From the NCBI RefSeq assembly GCF_905475465.1, contig NC_062253.1, positions 2,356,001 through 2,420,000 on the forward strand: a DNA stretch of 64,000 bases. The letters are read 5' to 3'. The stretch comes from Pieris napi. Lineage: Eukaryota > Arthropoda > Insecta > Lepidoptera > Pieridae. Each line of letters opens with the position of its first letter. The first letter of the stretch is position 1. The notes below the pieces were generated by a model. It did no database searches. It saw only the letters and a list, made by a program, of their open reading frames with translations, and had not been told where the DNA came from. The translations under genes and the position numbers were made by a program. Shown one piece after another: positions 32,701 through 41,108 of this stretch.

Positions 32701-35614
32701 AATCATCGATATTGAGCCATGTGCAAGCGTTGACTGGTTAGTAGGAATGACACGTCTTGATACTTTGGTTTATGGGATTTTTCGTGTGTATTATATGTTC
32801 TAATACTAAACTTTGGTTTATTTCAGGGGTTTCTTATACTACAAATAAACTTGGATAGTTTTGATTTAGAATTGATCAGAAACAAGATAAATGAGTTTTA
32901 CACTGTTTCTTTCTCTCAAATAGGGATCGATGAATAGCGAAAATCTTGTGAACATGTAATAAACATTGAAAATCTGTTCATAGAACAAGATCGGTTAATT
33001 GAGATGCAGGAGGAAAGGTTTATTATAAATACTGCGTTGAAGACTTTTTTTTATGGATGTGCAGTATTTGGAACCATTTTCAAGTTCTTAATTAATTAAT
33101 AAACTCATGAACAGAGTAATTGGAGTTTTCATCTAAATTTCAAACCCCACATTCGCCACATTTTCAAAAATTATCATTGGATAAATTTTTATATATTTTG
33201 CATGTATCACACACAGAATCAGCCGCTATAAGGATAAAAAAGTATCAAAACGTTTTACTCCAATTTCCCCAGTATTGCTAGCGTCAATTTCTTTTTTCCC
33301 TTTTTGCCATCAGATCCTGGTAGACCTATAGATATACTAGTCTAGTCGACAAGTTGAAAATGGTACAAAATAGAGATACTGCTCTTAAAATTATGTGCGA
33401 TAGCTCATTGGATCCGGAATGACATCTAGAAAAATGTGCCAAAAGCGTATACACGCTAATAATAGCACATAAAAAATTGCAAAAGTTATAAACAATTAAA
33501 GATGAAAAAAAAATGGCATTTCGTTTTTTGCCAATATTTAAGAAATTTCAAAAAAAGATTCTGAAAGAGGAGGAAATTTCCAATAAAAAACTCTTAGCTC
33601 CCGGAACTCTATCTCCATTATTTATAATTTTAATTTAACGCTGAAAATAGGTCTGCCCGTGACATTTTTAGGATTCGCGCGTGGCGTCAAAACCGACTAC
33701 GGCACATTAATTAATTTATTTAAGGTATTGAATTTTTTTTTTTAAATTTGAAAAAATTATGGTGTGTTCTGAACACTATAATTAATTTATTCCCGTTGGA
33801 AATTTTACTTAAAATTAATTTTTCAACAAGTTAAACAATTGTTAACTAACGAAATTTTCTCGAACTACCGTCTTAATTGTAAGTGTAAAAAAATGTTTAA
33901 ATAATGGTCGTAAAAAATTTTCGCTTCGTAGAGCCTTTTTTACTTTAAACAACATTACTTGGATTTTTTAGTTTTTGTTTAAGTAAAAAAGTTGTTATAA
34001 ACAAAGTATAAATATTTTATTAACTTTTATGGCACGATCTTGTTAAGTATGTATGTAAGAAAGGCTGTACGAAGCGAAATTTTTTTACGACCATTATTTA
34101 AAAAAAATTTACTTAAACAACATTACTTGGATTTTTTAGTTTTTGTTTAAGTAAAAAAATTGTTTTTTTAATTTCTTAAATATTAAATATTGTAGTAGTT
34201 AATAGTTTATTAAATATTGGCGCATAAAACGAAATGCCATTTTTTTTTTCATCTTTAACTGTTTATAACTTTTGCAATTTTTTATGTGCTAATACACGCT
34301 TTTGGCACATTTTTCTAGACGTCATTCCGGATCCAATGAGCTATCGCACATAATTTTAAGAGCAGTATCTCTATTTTGTACCATTTTCAACTTGTTGACT
34401 AGACTATACCACCTGGGGCCCGTGGCAAATTCTTTTCATGAGGCCCTATCATTAAAAATCGTCACGTTGTAGTCAGTTCAGTTTAATAAACCTCGAGATT
34501 TTCAGCGTACTCAATTACACGTTGTATATGTCCCACTAATGGCCATAGGCCTCCTCTCTTAGGCGAGAGGGAATGGCCTGTAGTCCCCACGATTGGAGAC
34601 TTCACATTCATCCATAGAACATAATTACACTTGGGCAGGGGCCCTCTTGGGTCGGGGGCCCGTGGCATTTTGCCAGCACTGCCATCCTGTTGTTACGTCA
34701 AAATAAATAATAAGGCTTGGATGGGATGTCTTGCATCCCTTGGAGGATGGGACGGTCTTTGGTAAGGGGTGCTACTTGTGTGGTACGTTCGCCCCGTCTC
34801 ATCTCCCTCGGACAAGAACAAAAGCTGGCTGCCGCAGAGCAGGCGGGAAAGAATAAACCGCAAAAATAAGTTTTCCTCCAACTTTGATTTTGTTCCCTTT
34901 GGAGTAGAGACTCTAGGGCCGTGGGGTTGAAGTGCATGGGCGCTAATTAAAGATTTAAGTTGGCATCTGGTAGATAGTATCGGTGACCTCAGAGCTGGTG
35001 TTTTCCTCGCTCAAATAATATCGCAATACAGCGTGGAAATGCCATCATTAAAAGTACACTGCCACAGCCCACAGGGACCAAACTTTTTAATATAATTTTT
35101 ATAATTGTCCAATTATTATTATTATTAATATGTAATTTATTTATTATACTCAACCGTCGATTATATTTCTAGATTTACAATGGTTAATTTTCAGCAAATG
35201 TCACGGTAAAACTTGGCAACACAACTCTATGGACGTATGCGACGATACGCGCTTGGCCACCTGGCGATGTGTGCGTGATAAAGAACACTGTGGGCATGTG
35301 TTCGCCTCGTGGCGTGTGCAAGAGTGTTAAAATGTTGCCATCTTCCAATATTTACCCCGATATGTTGGTAATACATAGAACCTTTTTATTAATGTTATTA
35401 GATAAATACGATATTCTGTAACATAATGTCCACAGCCGGGGCTTGATCCATTGGTTAAGCTTTGCAGTAGACAATCACAAATTGTTCAATAGACATTTGT
35501 TTTCAGACCGTAAAAATACTCGGACAATCTTCAAGTCAAGGGATCAAATTAATACCAAGACCAACATTAACAACTTTATTTATCAGTTTAAATATATTTA
35601 ATTACACATATTGA
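15756..35614 (+). CDS. ADAM10-like zinc metalloprotease (copy C), 5' end not found
   Basis: Fourteen exons: 15756-15944, 16568-16680, 17597-17704, 18043-18153, 23568-23682, 25339-25534, 26079-26242, 27091-27288, 27806-27908, 28503-28614, 30543-30692, 32019-32172, 35195-35367, 35507-35614. Phases agree throughout and give about 663 residues, against about 750 for ADAM10. Order: prodomain (about 1-132), furin-type RKR (133-135), reprolysin domain with zinc site HEMGHSFGAHHD (about 328-339) and a downstream methionine (YLMG), CGNG, disintegrin domain, cysteine-rich domain with CxxCC, and a hydrophobic tail. The zinc ligands and catalytic Glu are present, so activity is plausible. The signal-peptide exon upstream was not found. 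There is no classical transmembrane segment or cytoplasmic tail, unlike ADAM10, so a secreted or lipid-anchored form is possible. The weakest point is the donor of exon 3 (GTACCC). Family assignment is firm; orthology is not. Confidence 0.85.
16000..16520 (-). mobile_element. LINE (CR1/Jockey-like) 3' fragment split by MITE
   Basis: Complementary to the tail of the LINE at 8846-9396 (CGAATTGGTTCGGAAATACT, CAGCTGGTTCCACATAGTGG). It is broken at 16214 by MITE M1 and resumes at 16456 with TGGAACGACGGACGTCGAGG. It lies in the intron between the first two prodomain exons. Confidence 0.82.
16215..16455. mobile_element. Foldback MITE family M1, full-length copy
   Basis: An almost perfect palindrome: CCTTGCGATTCTGTAACTCA through a short asymmetric centre (about 16320-16350) and back. 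TSD CAG at 16212-16214 and 16456-16458; the LINE around it shows the empty site. No coding content. Confidence 0.88.
17143..17590. repeat. 216-base tandem duplication before exon 17597
   Basis: GTATCTCAGAAGGCAAGCT recurs at 17151 and 17367, and the following 200 bases repeat with few changes. A third partial unit (CTAAAACTCTTGTTACTCTG) runs into the acceptor of the furin-site exon. Confidence 0.88.
18043..27288 (+). CDS. Copy C catalytic (reprolysin) domain exons
   Basis: Five exons (18043-18153, 23568-23682, 25339-25534, 26079-26242, 27091-27288) join without frame breaks. They align by eye with ADAM10 in order: ICELLLLADKEFYEK with the first strand of the fold, AQADIIFRNADF with the following helix, VKYILVLTSDETNT, then CLGVAFS...TLGL, then AHEMGHSFGAHHD across the 26242/27091 junction, then FSLCS and YCGNG. 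The zinc-binding motif is split by the intron between Met-Gly and His. A 4.4-kb LTR retrotransposon sits in the 18154-23567 intron. A MITE abuts the acceptor of exon 25339. Confidence 0.87.
18228..18512 (-). mobile_element. tRNA-derived SINE (family S1)
   Basis: Complement of the S1 consensus: GGTGGCGCTACAACCTCTTT at its 3' end, GTCGACTTTTTGGGTCTAAG, CACCGTTCGAGCGAATG, and a B-box complement GGGGATCAAACC. Intronic in the ADAM10-like gene. Confidence 0.75.
18907..19274 (+). repeat. 5' LTR
   Basis: Starts TGACGGCGCATTCCTAGC and ends CATCCGCCCATA. Followed by TCAGAAGTGGGATCC, the expected place of the primer-binding site. Confidence 0.92.
19577..20925 (+). pseudogene. Gag/protease/RNase H remnants of the Gypsy element
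   Basis: Fragments in several frames: a Gag capsid-like part (19577-19759), a Gag nucleocapsid with two zinc knuckles (19822-20262), an aspartic protease (20243-20494, FDSGSSCSL), and the RNase H end to the integrase N-terminus (20584-20925, HRWWAFFQAYDFDIIYREG). The Gag-protease overlap at 20243-20262 may be a normal frameshift site. The reverse-transcriptase region is deleted between about 20500 and 20584. Confidence 0.85.
21343..21835 (-). mobile_element. LINE reverse-transcriptase C-terminal fragment, antisense in LTR element
   Basis: Minus-strand frames encode LKISWTDRIRNTTVLDRM, KKRKFEYFGHVLRNSKKYEL, GRRRTSWLKNLRHWFG and RIAKMIANLR-like residues. This is the C terminus of the endonuclease-reverse transcriptase type common in Lepidoptera (RTE-like). 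One frameshift near 21690. Interrupts the Gypsy coding region. Confidence 0.78.
22178..22605 (+). repeat. 85-base minisatellite in the LTR element
   Basis: Units of 85 bases (for example 22421 to 22505) built from two related half-units with TGGTCGAAAGGACACACCCG and TGGTCGAAGGGACAGTGTCG, each ending TCCGGTCCA. About five units, the first ones more diverged; a preceding GT run at 22158-22176. A single unit remnant at 22686-22718. Confidence 0.9.
22901..23268 (+). repeat. 3' LTR
   Basis: Offset exactly 3,994 bases from the 5' LTR throughout, with no difference noticed by eye. Polypurine tract not obvious. Confidence 0.92.
23400..23500 (-). repeat. Retroelement 3'-end repeat (family R2) fragment
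   Basis: CAAACTCAAACTCAAAATAT repeats followed by TTTATCCAAGTGGGTAACCA, as in 48055-48130. Lies between the LTR element and exon 23568. Confidence 0.65.
23835..23988. mobile_element. Foldback MITE family M1, one-sided copy
   Basis: Has the centre and right arm (GATTTGGCATTCTGATAAAC, then CAGAATCGCAAGG at 23988); the left arm is truncated at GATTTGGCATT. Followed by CAG. Intron between exons 23568 and 25339. Confidence 0.78.
24388..24710. mobile_element. Foldback element
   Basis: Long inverted repeats: CCGTTAGATTGTAATCTATC, TCGCGAGATTATAAACTGTC and TTACAATTTAACGTATTATT all return as complements at 24580-24705. Arms of roughly 110 bases, with one 10-base difference. Ends ATATGT/ACATAT. TSD not resolved. 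Confidence 0.82.
25060..25332. mobile_element. MITE family M2 abutting splice acceptor
   Basis: TIR GGGAGCGTTTAAGTAT and complement ATACTTGAACGCTCCC; TSD TTA at 25057-25059 and 25333-25335. The right TSD runs straight into CAG, the acceptor of exon 25339. Other copies: 36011-36206 and about 54190-54439 (inverted). Confidence 0.88.
25575..25720 (+). repeat. Repeat fragment (GGTACAATC family)
   Basis: TGGTACAATCTAAAGTTCG with a GCCACAGATAA stretch matches 58875-58990 and is related to 2090-2250, 5905-6060 and 30230-30365. Probably the 3' end of a non-LTR element. Confidence 0.5.
25724..25940 (-). repeat. Retroelement tail repeat, inverted copy of 59700-59940
   Basis: The complement reads GCATTACGCTGAGCC-like sequence, then GGCCAATTACA, a TG-rich stretch and AATAAATGTTATGTCTATGTC. 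Same order as 59750-59935 on the plus strand. Confidence 0.65.
26330..26830 (+). repeat. Interspersed repeat with GAAGTATAACTTC ends
   Basis: About 500 bases with GAAGTCATACTTC at the left and GAAGTATAACTTC at the right, and a GCGCGCGCACCGTGACAC stretch. The inverse copy, in two blocks, lies at 13120-13620 and 11490-11513, where it shows the empty site of the 1.6-kb element. Confidence 0.7.
27400..27760 (+). mobile_element. LINE (CR1/Jockey-like) 3' fragment in copy C
   Basis: Matches the LINE tail (GCCGCGCACCTCCACTATGT, GGGTCCTTCAAGAAAATGAC) and ends in the GGTATCATTTAACAGCAGGT tail. Lies between exons 27091-27288 and 27806-27908; the equivalent insertion is present in copy B. Confidence 0.78.
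27806..28614 (+). CDS. Copy C disintegrin-domain exons
   Basis: Exon 27806-27908 encodes GIVEKGEACDCG and a PCC motif, parallel to ADAM10 GMVEQGEECDCG. It ends in phase 2 before GTAATA. Exon 28503-28614 follows TTGCAG, supplies the single missing base, and encodes CHPSQGLCCNADC before a GTAAGT donor. The second exon is easily missed because it is short and lies in repeats. Without it the first exon would join 30543 out of frame; with it the phases close exactly. Copies exist at 1575-1686 (+), 6448-6559 (-) and 8446-8548 (-). Confidence 0.85.
28858..29436. mobile_element. Foldback element F1, copy 1
   Basis: Near-palindromic 579-base element: TGGTCTAAGATCCCGCTATA ... complement ending GATCTTATACTA. 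TSD TAT (28855-28857, 29437-29439). The empty site GTCTATGGGCGG is preserved in copy A near 1965-1980. Arms at least about 125 bases, centre AT-rich. No coding capacity. Confidence 0.9.
30543..35614 (+). CDS. Copy C cysteine-rich domain and C-terminal tail exons
   Basis: Exons 30543-30692, 32019-32172, 35195-35367 and 35507-35614. The first carries CTCPDLKNCRCG and ends ECTCKHTP. The second carries CGVCC. The third carries PPGDVC and RGVCKSV, parallel to the last ADAM10 cysteine pairs. The last exon follows TTTTCAG, encodes 35 residues ending LFISLNIFNYTY and stops at TGA 35612-35614. If the donor at 35368 were skipped, an in-frame TAA at 35419 would end the protein 17 codons later; neither end provides a normal transmembrane helix plus tail. 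Confidence 0.82.
31227..31864. mobile_element. hAT MITE with 8-bp TSD
   Basis: Termini CATTGATATACAAAAAACCC and complement GGGTTCTTTGTATATCAATG; exact TSD ATTAGGCC at 31219-31226 and 31865-31872. Copy A has the empty site ATTAGGTCACTTGATT (about 2996-3011). 638 bases. Confidence 0.92.
32466..33326 (+). mobile_element. Tc1/mariner-like element remnant
   Basis: TIR GGTCTACCAGAATCTGATGG and complement; TSD TA. Internal ATG at about 32610 opens MSKKPLRSQARHIVFNVYQR, resembling the N-terminal helix of a DDE transposase; the rest is degenerate. It is inserted in the hAT-type MITE, whose unbroken form is at 3596. Confidence 0.72.
33336..34406. mobile_element. Foldback element with about 190-base arms
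   Basis: The left arm (GACAAGTTGAAAATGGTACA to AAATGGCATTTCGTTTT, about 33345-33525) returns as complement at about 34225-34406. TA on both sides. Lies only a few bases from the Tc1-like element at 32466-33326. Confidence 0.82.
34698..34937 (-). other. Second copy of the unexplained 79-codon frame
   Basis: Counterpart of 3863-4102 within copy C, intact and in the same antisense intronic position. Residue changes lie mainly at the C-terminal end. Function unknown. Confidence 0.3.
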
Positions 35615-36010
35615 GCTTTTTATTTTATATATGAAAGCGAAATATTCAAAGGAAAATGTACTTTTTGGATTTCGTCTCGTTTTTTGTTTAGAGTAAAAAT
35701 TACAAAATAGTTAATAGGTTTGAAGATGCGACAGACATTCACAGAGACTGAGAGATGTTGCAAATGATATTTTTGTAATAACGTCTTATAAATTGATGAC
35801 GGCTACACGCACTCACGTTCTGCCTGAGCCGAGCGTAACATGATTAATTGACACGTTCCGCGATATCTCAAAAATATTTGAATTAACGAGAATAAGTTCA
35901 TTTATCGAAAAACTTATAGTTTTTAATTATCTCCTTCTTTAATTCAATTCAATTCATAAAAGTATGCAATTTTAAATCAATGTTTTCTTATCGTCCGAAA
36001 ACCGACTTTG

Positions 36011-36206
36011 AGAGCGTTCAAGTATTACATGACGAATTTTGGGGGGGGTCCGTTTGTACATAATGGTAACTTTTAGGTATAAAGAGTCACTAGGTGGTCA
36101 CGAAACGTTTTACTATACTTGGGTACAGAAAAACGTTACGGCGCGTTACATGGGGGGTGGTTCAATAATCTCCAAATATTGCGTGACCTAATACTTGAAC
36201 GCACCC
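36011..36206. mobile_element. MITE family M2 copy
   Basis: AGAGCGTTCAAGTATTACAT at the left and ATACTTGAACGCACCC at the right; internal GAGTCACTAGGTGGTCACGA as in 25060-25332. About 400 bases after the ADAM10-like stop codon. Confidence 0.8.
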
Positions 36207-36936
36207 TTTATAGACAAACAATTTTTTTTTAAATTCATAATTTTTAACTTAAAAATCAGAATAAACATTAAGAAACTTGTACTGTACATGTGATGTCATT
36301 TCGCGTTTACGTATAAATTATACAGCGTGAACTGCAACAGCAAAGAATACAAAACAGATTTTGATTTAACCTTTAGTCTTCAATAACGCAGCACTGGGAT
36401 TAAGAAAGTCTTGAGCTATGCCATCGTAGTAATAGACAATCAATCTCTATGGTTTGTACCACAGATTTGGTAAGTTTTCACAGATTCTACTATATTAGCA
36501 AAGCTCAAAAGGACTTGCTTTCTTAATTCCAGTGCTGAATATACTCCATATCACTATGGCTTTTAGTTTCCAAAAAATATGTGGACAAACGAAACAAAAT
36601 TTACACACTTTTAATGTCTAAGTTTAATATTTATTATCATAAATATTATCCAACTCCAACTATATCACATACATACAGATAAATATAATTGCTTAATTTT
36701 AAGTCGGTTAAAAATATTTTTTTTCAAATCCAGTCTTAAATTGCCTTATTTTATATTATATTTGGTTGATTTATTCAAGCTTGTAGATTAACAATTAAAT
36801 TTTCAAAACATAAACATTTGACAAATAGGTTTTTGAATACAATTTGTCATTTTTAACAGTTCGAGGTGTGATTTTGAATGGAACAATATTTTTTTTATAC
36901 ACAAATGTATCAGTGGGTAGAGACATTTTCATAAAT

Positions 36937-39900
36937 TTATGTTTGAATCTCGCACAATTTCTCAAGCATTTTGAAATAACAATATTTAATGTCAAACTCC
37001 ATGTCATACCAATAATTGACAGCGACGCATCCGTGACTCTGCGAAACATGGTGGAACCATAGACTAGGCAGATACAGACAATCCCCTTTATTTACGCGAA
37101 TTTTGTATCTATGCGCTTTTGAAAATTGAGGGTAGTTCAAGAAGTCCGGCTTTAGAGGATCTGAAACATTACAACATTAAAAATACCTAAGAATTAATAA
37201 CTGTGAAGCAAGGCTGCTTCAACAATACTTGTAAATATTGCTGTGAAAAAGCTCTCTCACACAACACAATAAAGCATCAATTGAGGTCAAATTTTTGCAT
37301 GCCGATATACAGTAACCACTAAATAATAATAGTAATAAAATATAACAAATTAGGTAGAATCTTTGAAGTTCATTTTAATCTGTCAATACATCGGTTACAG
37401 CTTGTTAAACATTTTACTCCTATGGAACATTTCAAACCCTGGCTGGTCTAAAGCACAATTGTAGGCTTTAGATTTCATACCTTTTATAAAAAAAAATAAA
37501 CGTCAAACAAAATATAACTGTTATGTATCTGTGATTTAGTTATAGATTATGTAGGTAGAAACCACTCCACATTATTTAGATGATTGGTAGTCTGTAGATA
37601 ATTACGAAATGGACTTTTATTTAACATAATAATGGGGGCCTCATAGCCTAGCGGTCTTATTAAGTGGCAGCTAGGTGAGGGGTACCGGGTTCGATTCCCG
37701 GTTCGAGGGCAAGTATTAATTTAATTTAAATTTGTTCTCGGCCTTTGGGAGGGTTGTGCGGTACCGGGCGAGTCCTTAAACCGTACATGAAGGACACGGT
37801 CTAATTTCTAATACAAGCACGAATTATAAAATCTTATATTTGACGCTGGCTAATGCACCAACCGTGCCAGAGCCATTTAAAAAAAAAAAAAACAATAATA
37901 ACCATAACAAAAAGTTAAAATTAATCTAATGAATAACATACCTATACAAATCCAAGGTAGTTCAACACTATCTATCATTTCGATGTCCCATCCTGCATTA
38001 TATTTGAACATCGCCTGTTTATACTTCTTATATGGGACGTAAGGCAAGTCAGTGGGCGGTATTAATATGAAGTCTTTGTACCCATCAATAACACAGTATA
38101 TGTTTTCATAGGGGTCTTTGTGCACTGGAATAAATTATATTATGATTAATCAAAGGTCCCATCATCAATCTCGTGACACTACAAGCTAAGGTTGAGAAGG
38201 GAATGTCAATGTTAATGGTCTAAGATCCCGATATACCCGATATACCTTCACCAAGATGCTTATTTAATGAAACGTATTTTATATTTAATTTAATATGTCA
38301 ATAAATATAATCCATATGGGTTGCCTAGCAAATTTCAGTCCAGAGTATGTTTAATTAATTTTAAAAAAATATAGTTTTTTAAACATTTCACTGGTATGAT
38401 TATAAGATAAATTCTATACCAATCAAAAGTATGAAGCCCATAGAATATGCAAACGTTATGTTGTTTTTAATTAATTAATTATTTATGTGTATATTTTTTA
38501 TGTGACACTAAAGTATATATACATCTTTAGTAAAAAAGAAGGTTATAGTAATACATATATAATACTACCCTGATTAAAAATATTGATTGAAAAAAAATCA
38601 AAAAATTTACTACATACATGCAAATTATAAAAAAAAATTTTTTTTAATATTAATTAAACATACTCTGGACTGAAATTTGCTAGGCAACCCATATGGATTA
38701 TATTTATTGACATATTAAATTAAATATAAAATACATTTCATTAAATAAGCATCTCAGTGAAGGTCGTTGTATATCGGGATCTTATACTATAAGGAATTTT
38801 GGTAAAAAACTGAGATAAACATAGAAATATCAATTACTCAGTATTTTTCACTTCTTACTTGAGGTTATAGCCCTTGAGTCACCCATCCAAAAATTGACAG
38901 CATCAGGCTCCTTATTAAATGCTTTACTTGCAAAATCTATATCATGTTCTACATCTGATAATAATTCTTTGAAGTCTTCAGTTAAGTTAGAATTCTGTCT
39001 CTGAATGTAGGGTATATAATTTTCTCTGAAATATTAATGGAAATTTTGTTGTAGTATTTATATTTAAGAGTGTTTGAATTTTTTTTTTATACATCAGTAA
39101 TGTTACTAATCATAGCAGGCCATGGAGATTTTTAATCTTTCATATAATAATAATCTATCATTTAAGAAACAATTTATATCACAATGAGACAACACTTTTG
39201 GAGTACAGAACAATTTATTCCTTTTAGTGTTTGTAGTGTTTTTCTTTTCAAATTAGTGTTAACTATCCCACTACAAATGCCACTCAAATGAATTCAGTCA
39301 GTATTAATGTCAATCAGTCAGTCTTTACCGCAACATTATTAAGTGTGTGCAATGCACACATTAGTGGTGAATCTCTGACCACATACAACATATTAATATA
39401 AATTGTGAGTGTGTTTTTACATATTAATTTATTGTAATAAAGTGCAGGCAGTAATAAAGGCACTATGTGATCGTCTTTTACATTAACATTTTTCTTTCTC
39501 TAATGGCATATCATTTGTATTGACAAGTCTTTAACCTTTATTCTTAACTTACTCAATTGACTAGCTAATCTTGAATTAAAAACAAATTCCTTATTCAAAT
39601 TATTACCTTTTAATGTATACCTTTTATTTTCAAGCATATCTAAAAAGTGTGACATAGTAGTTTGTACTTCACATGGCATCACAAAGCATTCAATACCAGT
39701 CTTATCTTTTGTTATCCCATCTGCATATCCATTTGGTGTGATAGCTAGAGTTATTTCTTTGTTTGGTATAACTTGCCTAAAAAATAATTGTAGTATTTAT
39801 AGACTTACACCTATTTCATTAAATTTAGTAATTTTTTAACATTTCAGATATGTACACATCCTTACAACAGTTACAAAGAGAAGTAGACAGATATTATATT

Positions 39901-40660
39901 CATTTTAAGAACATACAATACATTTTTAAATTTACAATGTTTATTTTAAAAACACATCGTAACAATATTGAAATAACTATTAAAATAAATATTTTTGCAG
40001 GATGGAGTGATCTTACCTTAATTTATTTGTTAATGAATTTAATTTTTTTCAGTTTTTTATTCTTCCAAACTAAACAATGTTATTTTATTATATTATTATT
40101 GCTTTGAATAGTTTAAGACATTCCTTATATAATAAGCAGTACATTTTGTAACATTTAAATTTGATAACATACCTAAAATACTGAGAGTTCCACTTGTGTG
40201 TAGCAGACCATTTGGAACATCCACCTCTAATAATTACAGGTATATTTTTTGACACATAGTCTCTGTGAAATTGTAATGCATCTAAAGAGTACACTTCATC
40301 AATGTGACCATGCAAATATAATTCTGGAATTTTCAATTAACCATATTATAATAACAAATTTACTTTGAATCGCAACTAAATTACTTATATTTTGTCTCAT
40401 ACTACTGTCATATAATGTAAGATTTGTTATGGATTTTTTTAGCTTATGATCATTTTTTTATTCTGAAAACTAATCTACTACTCCTCTAATACACATTACA
40501 CACTAAAACGCCCTGCTTTAAGTGGTTATAGGTTAGTCGTTTTTGTAAATACTTGAATAAAAATCATTATTTCTATAAAATCATATATTAAGTACTAAGT
40601 TACTCTACCTGATGTTTCTTCGTAAAAAACTTTTAATGCTTCTTCAAGAATATAAGCCAT
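36937..40660 (-). CDS. JMJD7: JmjC-domain lysyl hydroxylase/peptidase JMJD7
   Basis: Six exons on the minus strand: 40609-40660 (ATG at 40660), 40173-40323, 39621-39776, 38859-39025, 37942-38124, 36937-37160 (stop TAA). Phases close to 310 residues, near the human 316. It is a Fe(II)/2-oxoglutarate oxygenase that, in vertebrates, hydroxylates a lysine of the TRAFAC GTPases DRG1/2; a peptidase activity has also been described. Visible signatures: AVNFWMGDSRAITS, the iron-binding HxD in MHKDPYENIY, LPSLWFHHVSQSHG with the distal histidine, and VAVNYWYDMEFDIKY. The intron between 38124 and 38859 contains a foldback element, and that between 37160 and 37942 a tRNA-derived SINE. PPP1R42 lies 448 bases upstream on the same strand. 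No frame damage was seen. Confidence 0.93.
37634..37892 (+). mobile_element. tRNA-derived SINE (family S2)
   Basis: A tRNA-like head with A box TAGCCTAGCGG and B box GGTTCGATTCC, an unrelated body and an A-run at 37878-37892. Lies in the last intron of JMJD7, opposite to its transcription. Confidence 0.8.
38216..38789. mobile_element. Foldback element F1, copy 2
   Basis: Same element as 28858-29436 (TGGTCTAAGATCCCGATATA ... GATCTTATACTA), TSD TAA (38213-38215, 38790-38792). Located in a JMJD7 intron. Confidence 0.9.
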
Positions 40661-41108
40661 TGTTAAAATTTTTATTTGTTGACACCGGTTAATGCTTATC
40701 TCGCCTATACATTATAAATTATTTAAGGTTAGAACAAGTAAACTGTAAAGTGAGTAAAGTGTAAACACATATGAATTAGATTTTAAAAACAAATCTGTCA
40801 GCTCACTATATAGTGACTATGGACAATCGGTGACAACTGACAACAGGTGGTAACTTATATGACATACTGTAGCACGAAAAGCTAGTGAATTTATTCACGG
40901 CATGATGTAGGCCTAGCCTTATAATTCCAAATAATATCTCGATATGATTAAAACATTAATATTATGTAGGGTCTCCTACGATAGTGATAATAATATTAAG
41001 GATACATTTTAGAAACTACAGCTGCTTCGGTTTTTTTTATTTTTAATAAAGATAATACAATGTAAAAAAATTTGATGTGACAAATAAAGACTACAAATCT
41101 ACATCCCT

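Noticed and set aside
37634..37720. Genuine tRNA gene
   Set aside because: A and B boxes are present, but the sequence continues into a non-tRNA body with an A-tail, so a SINE.
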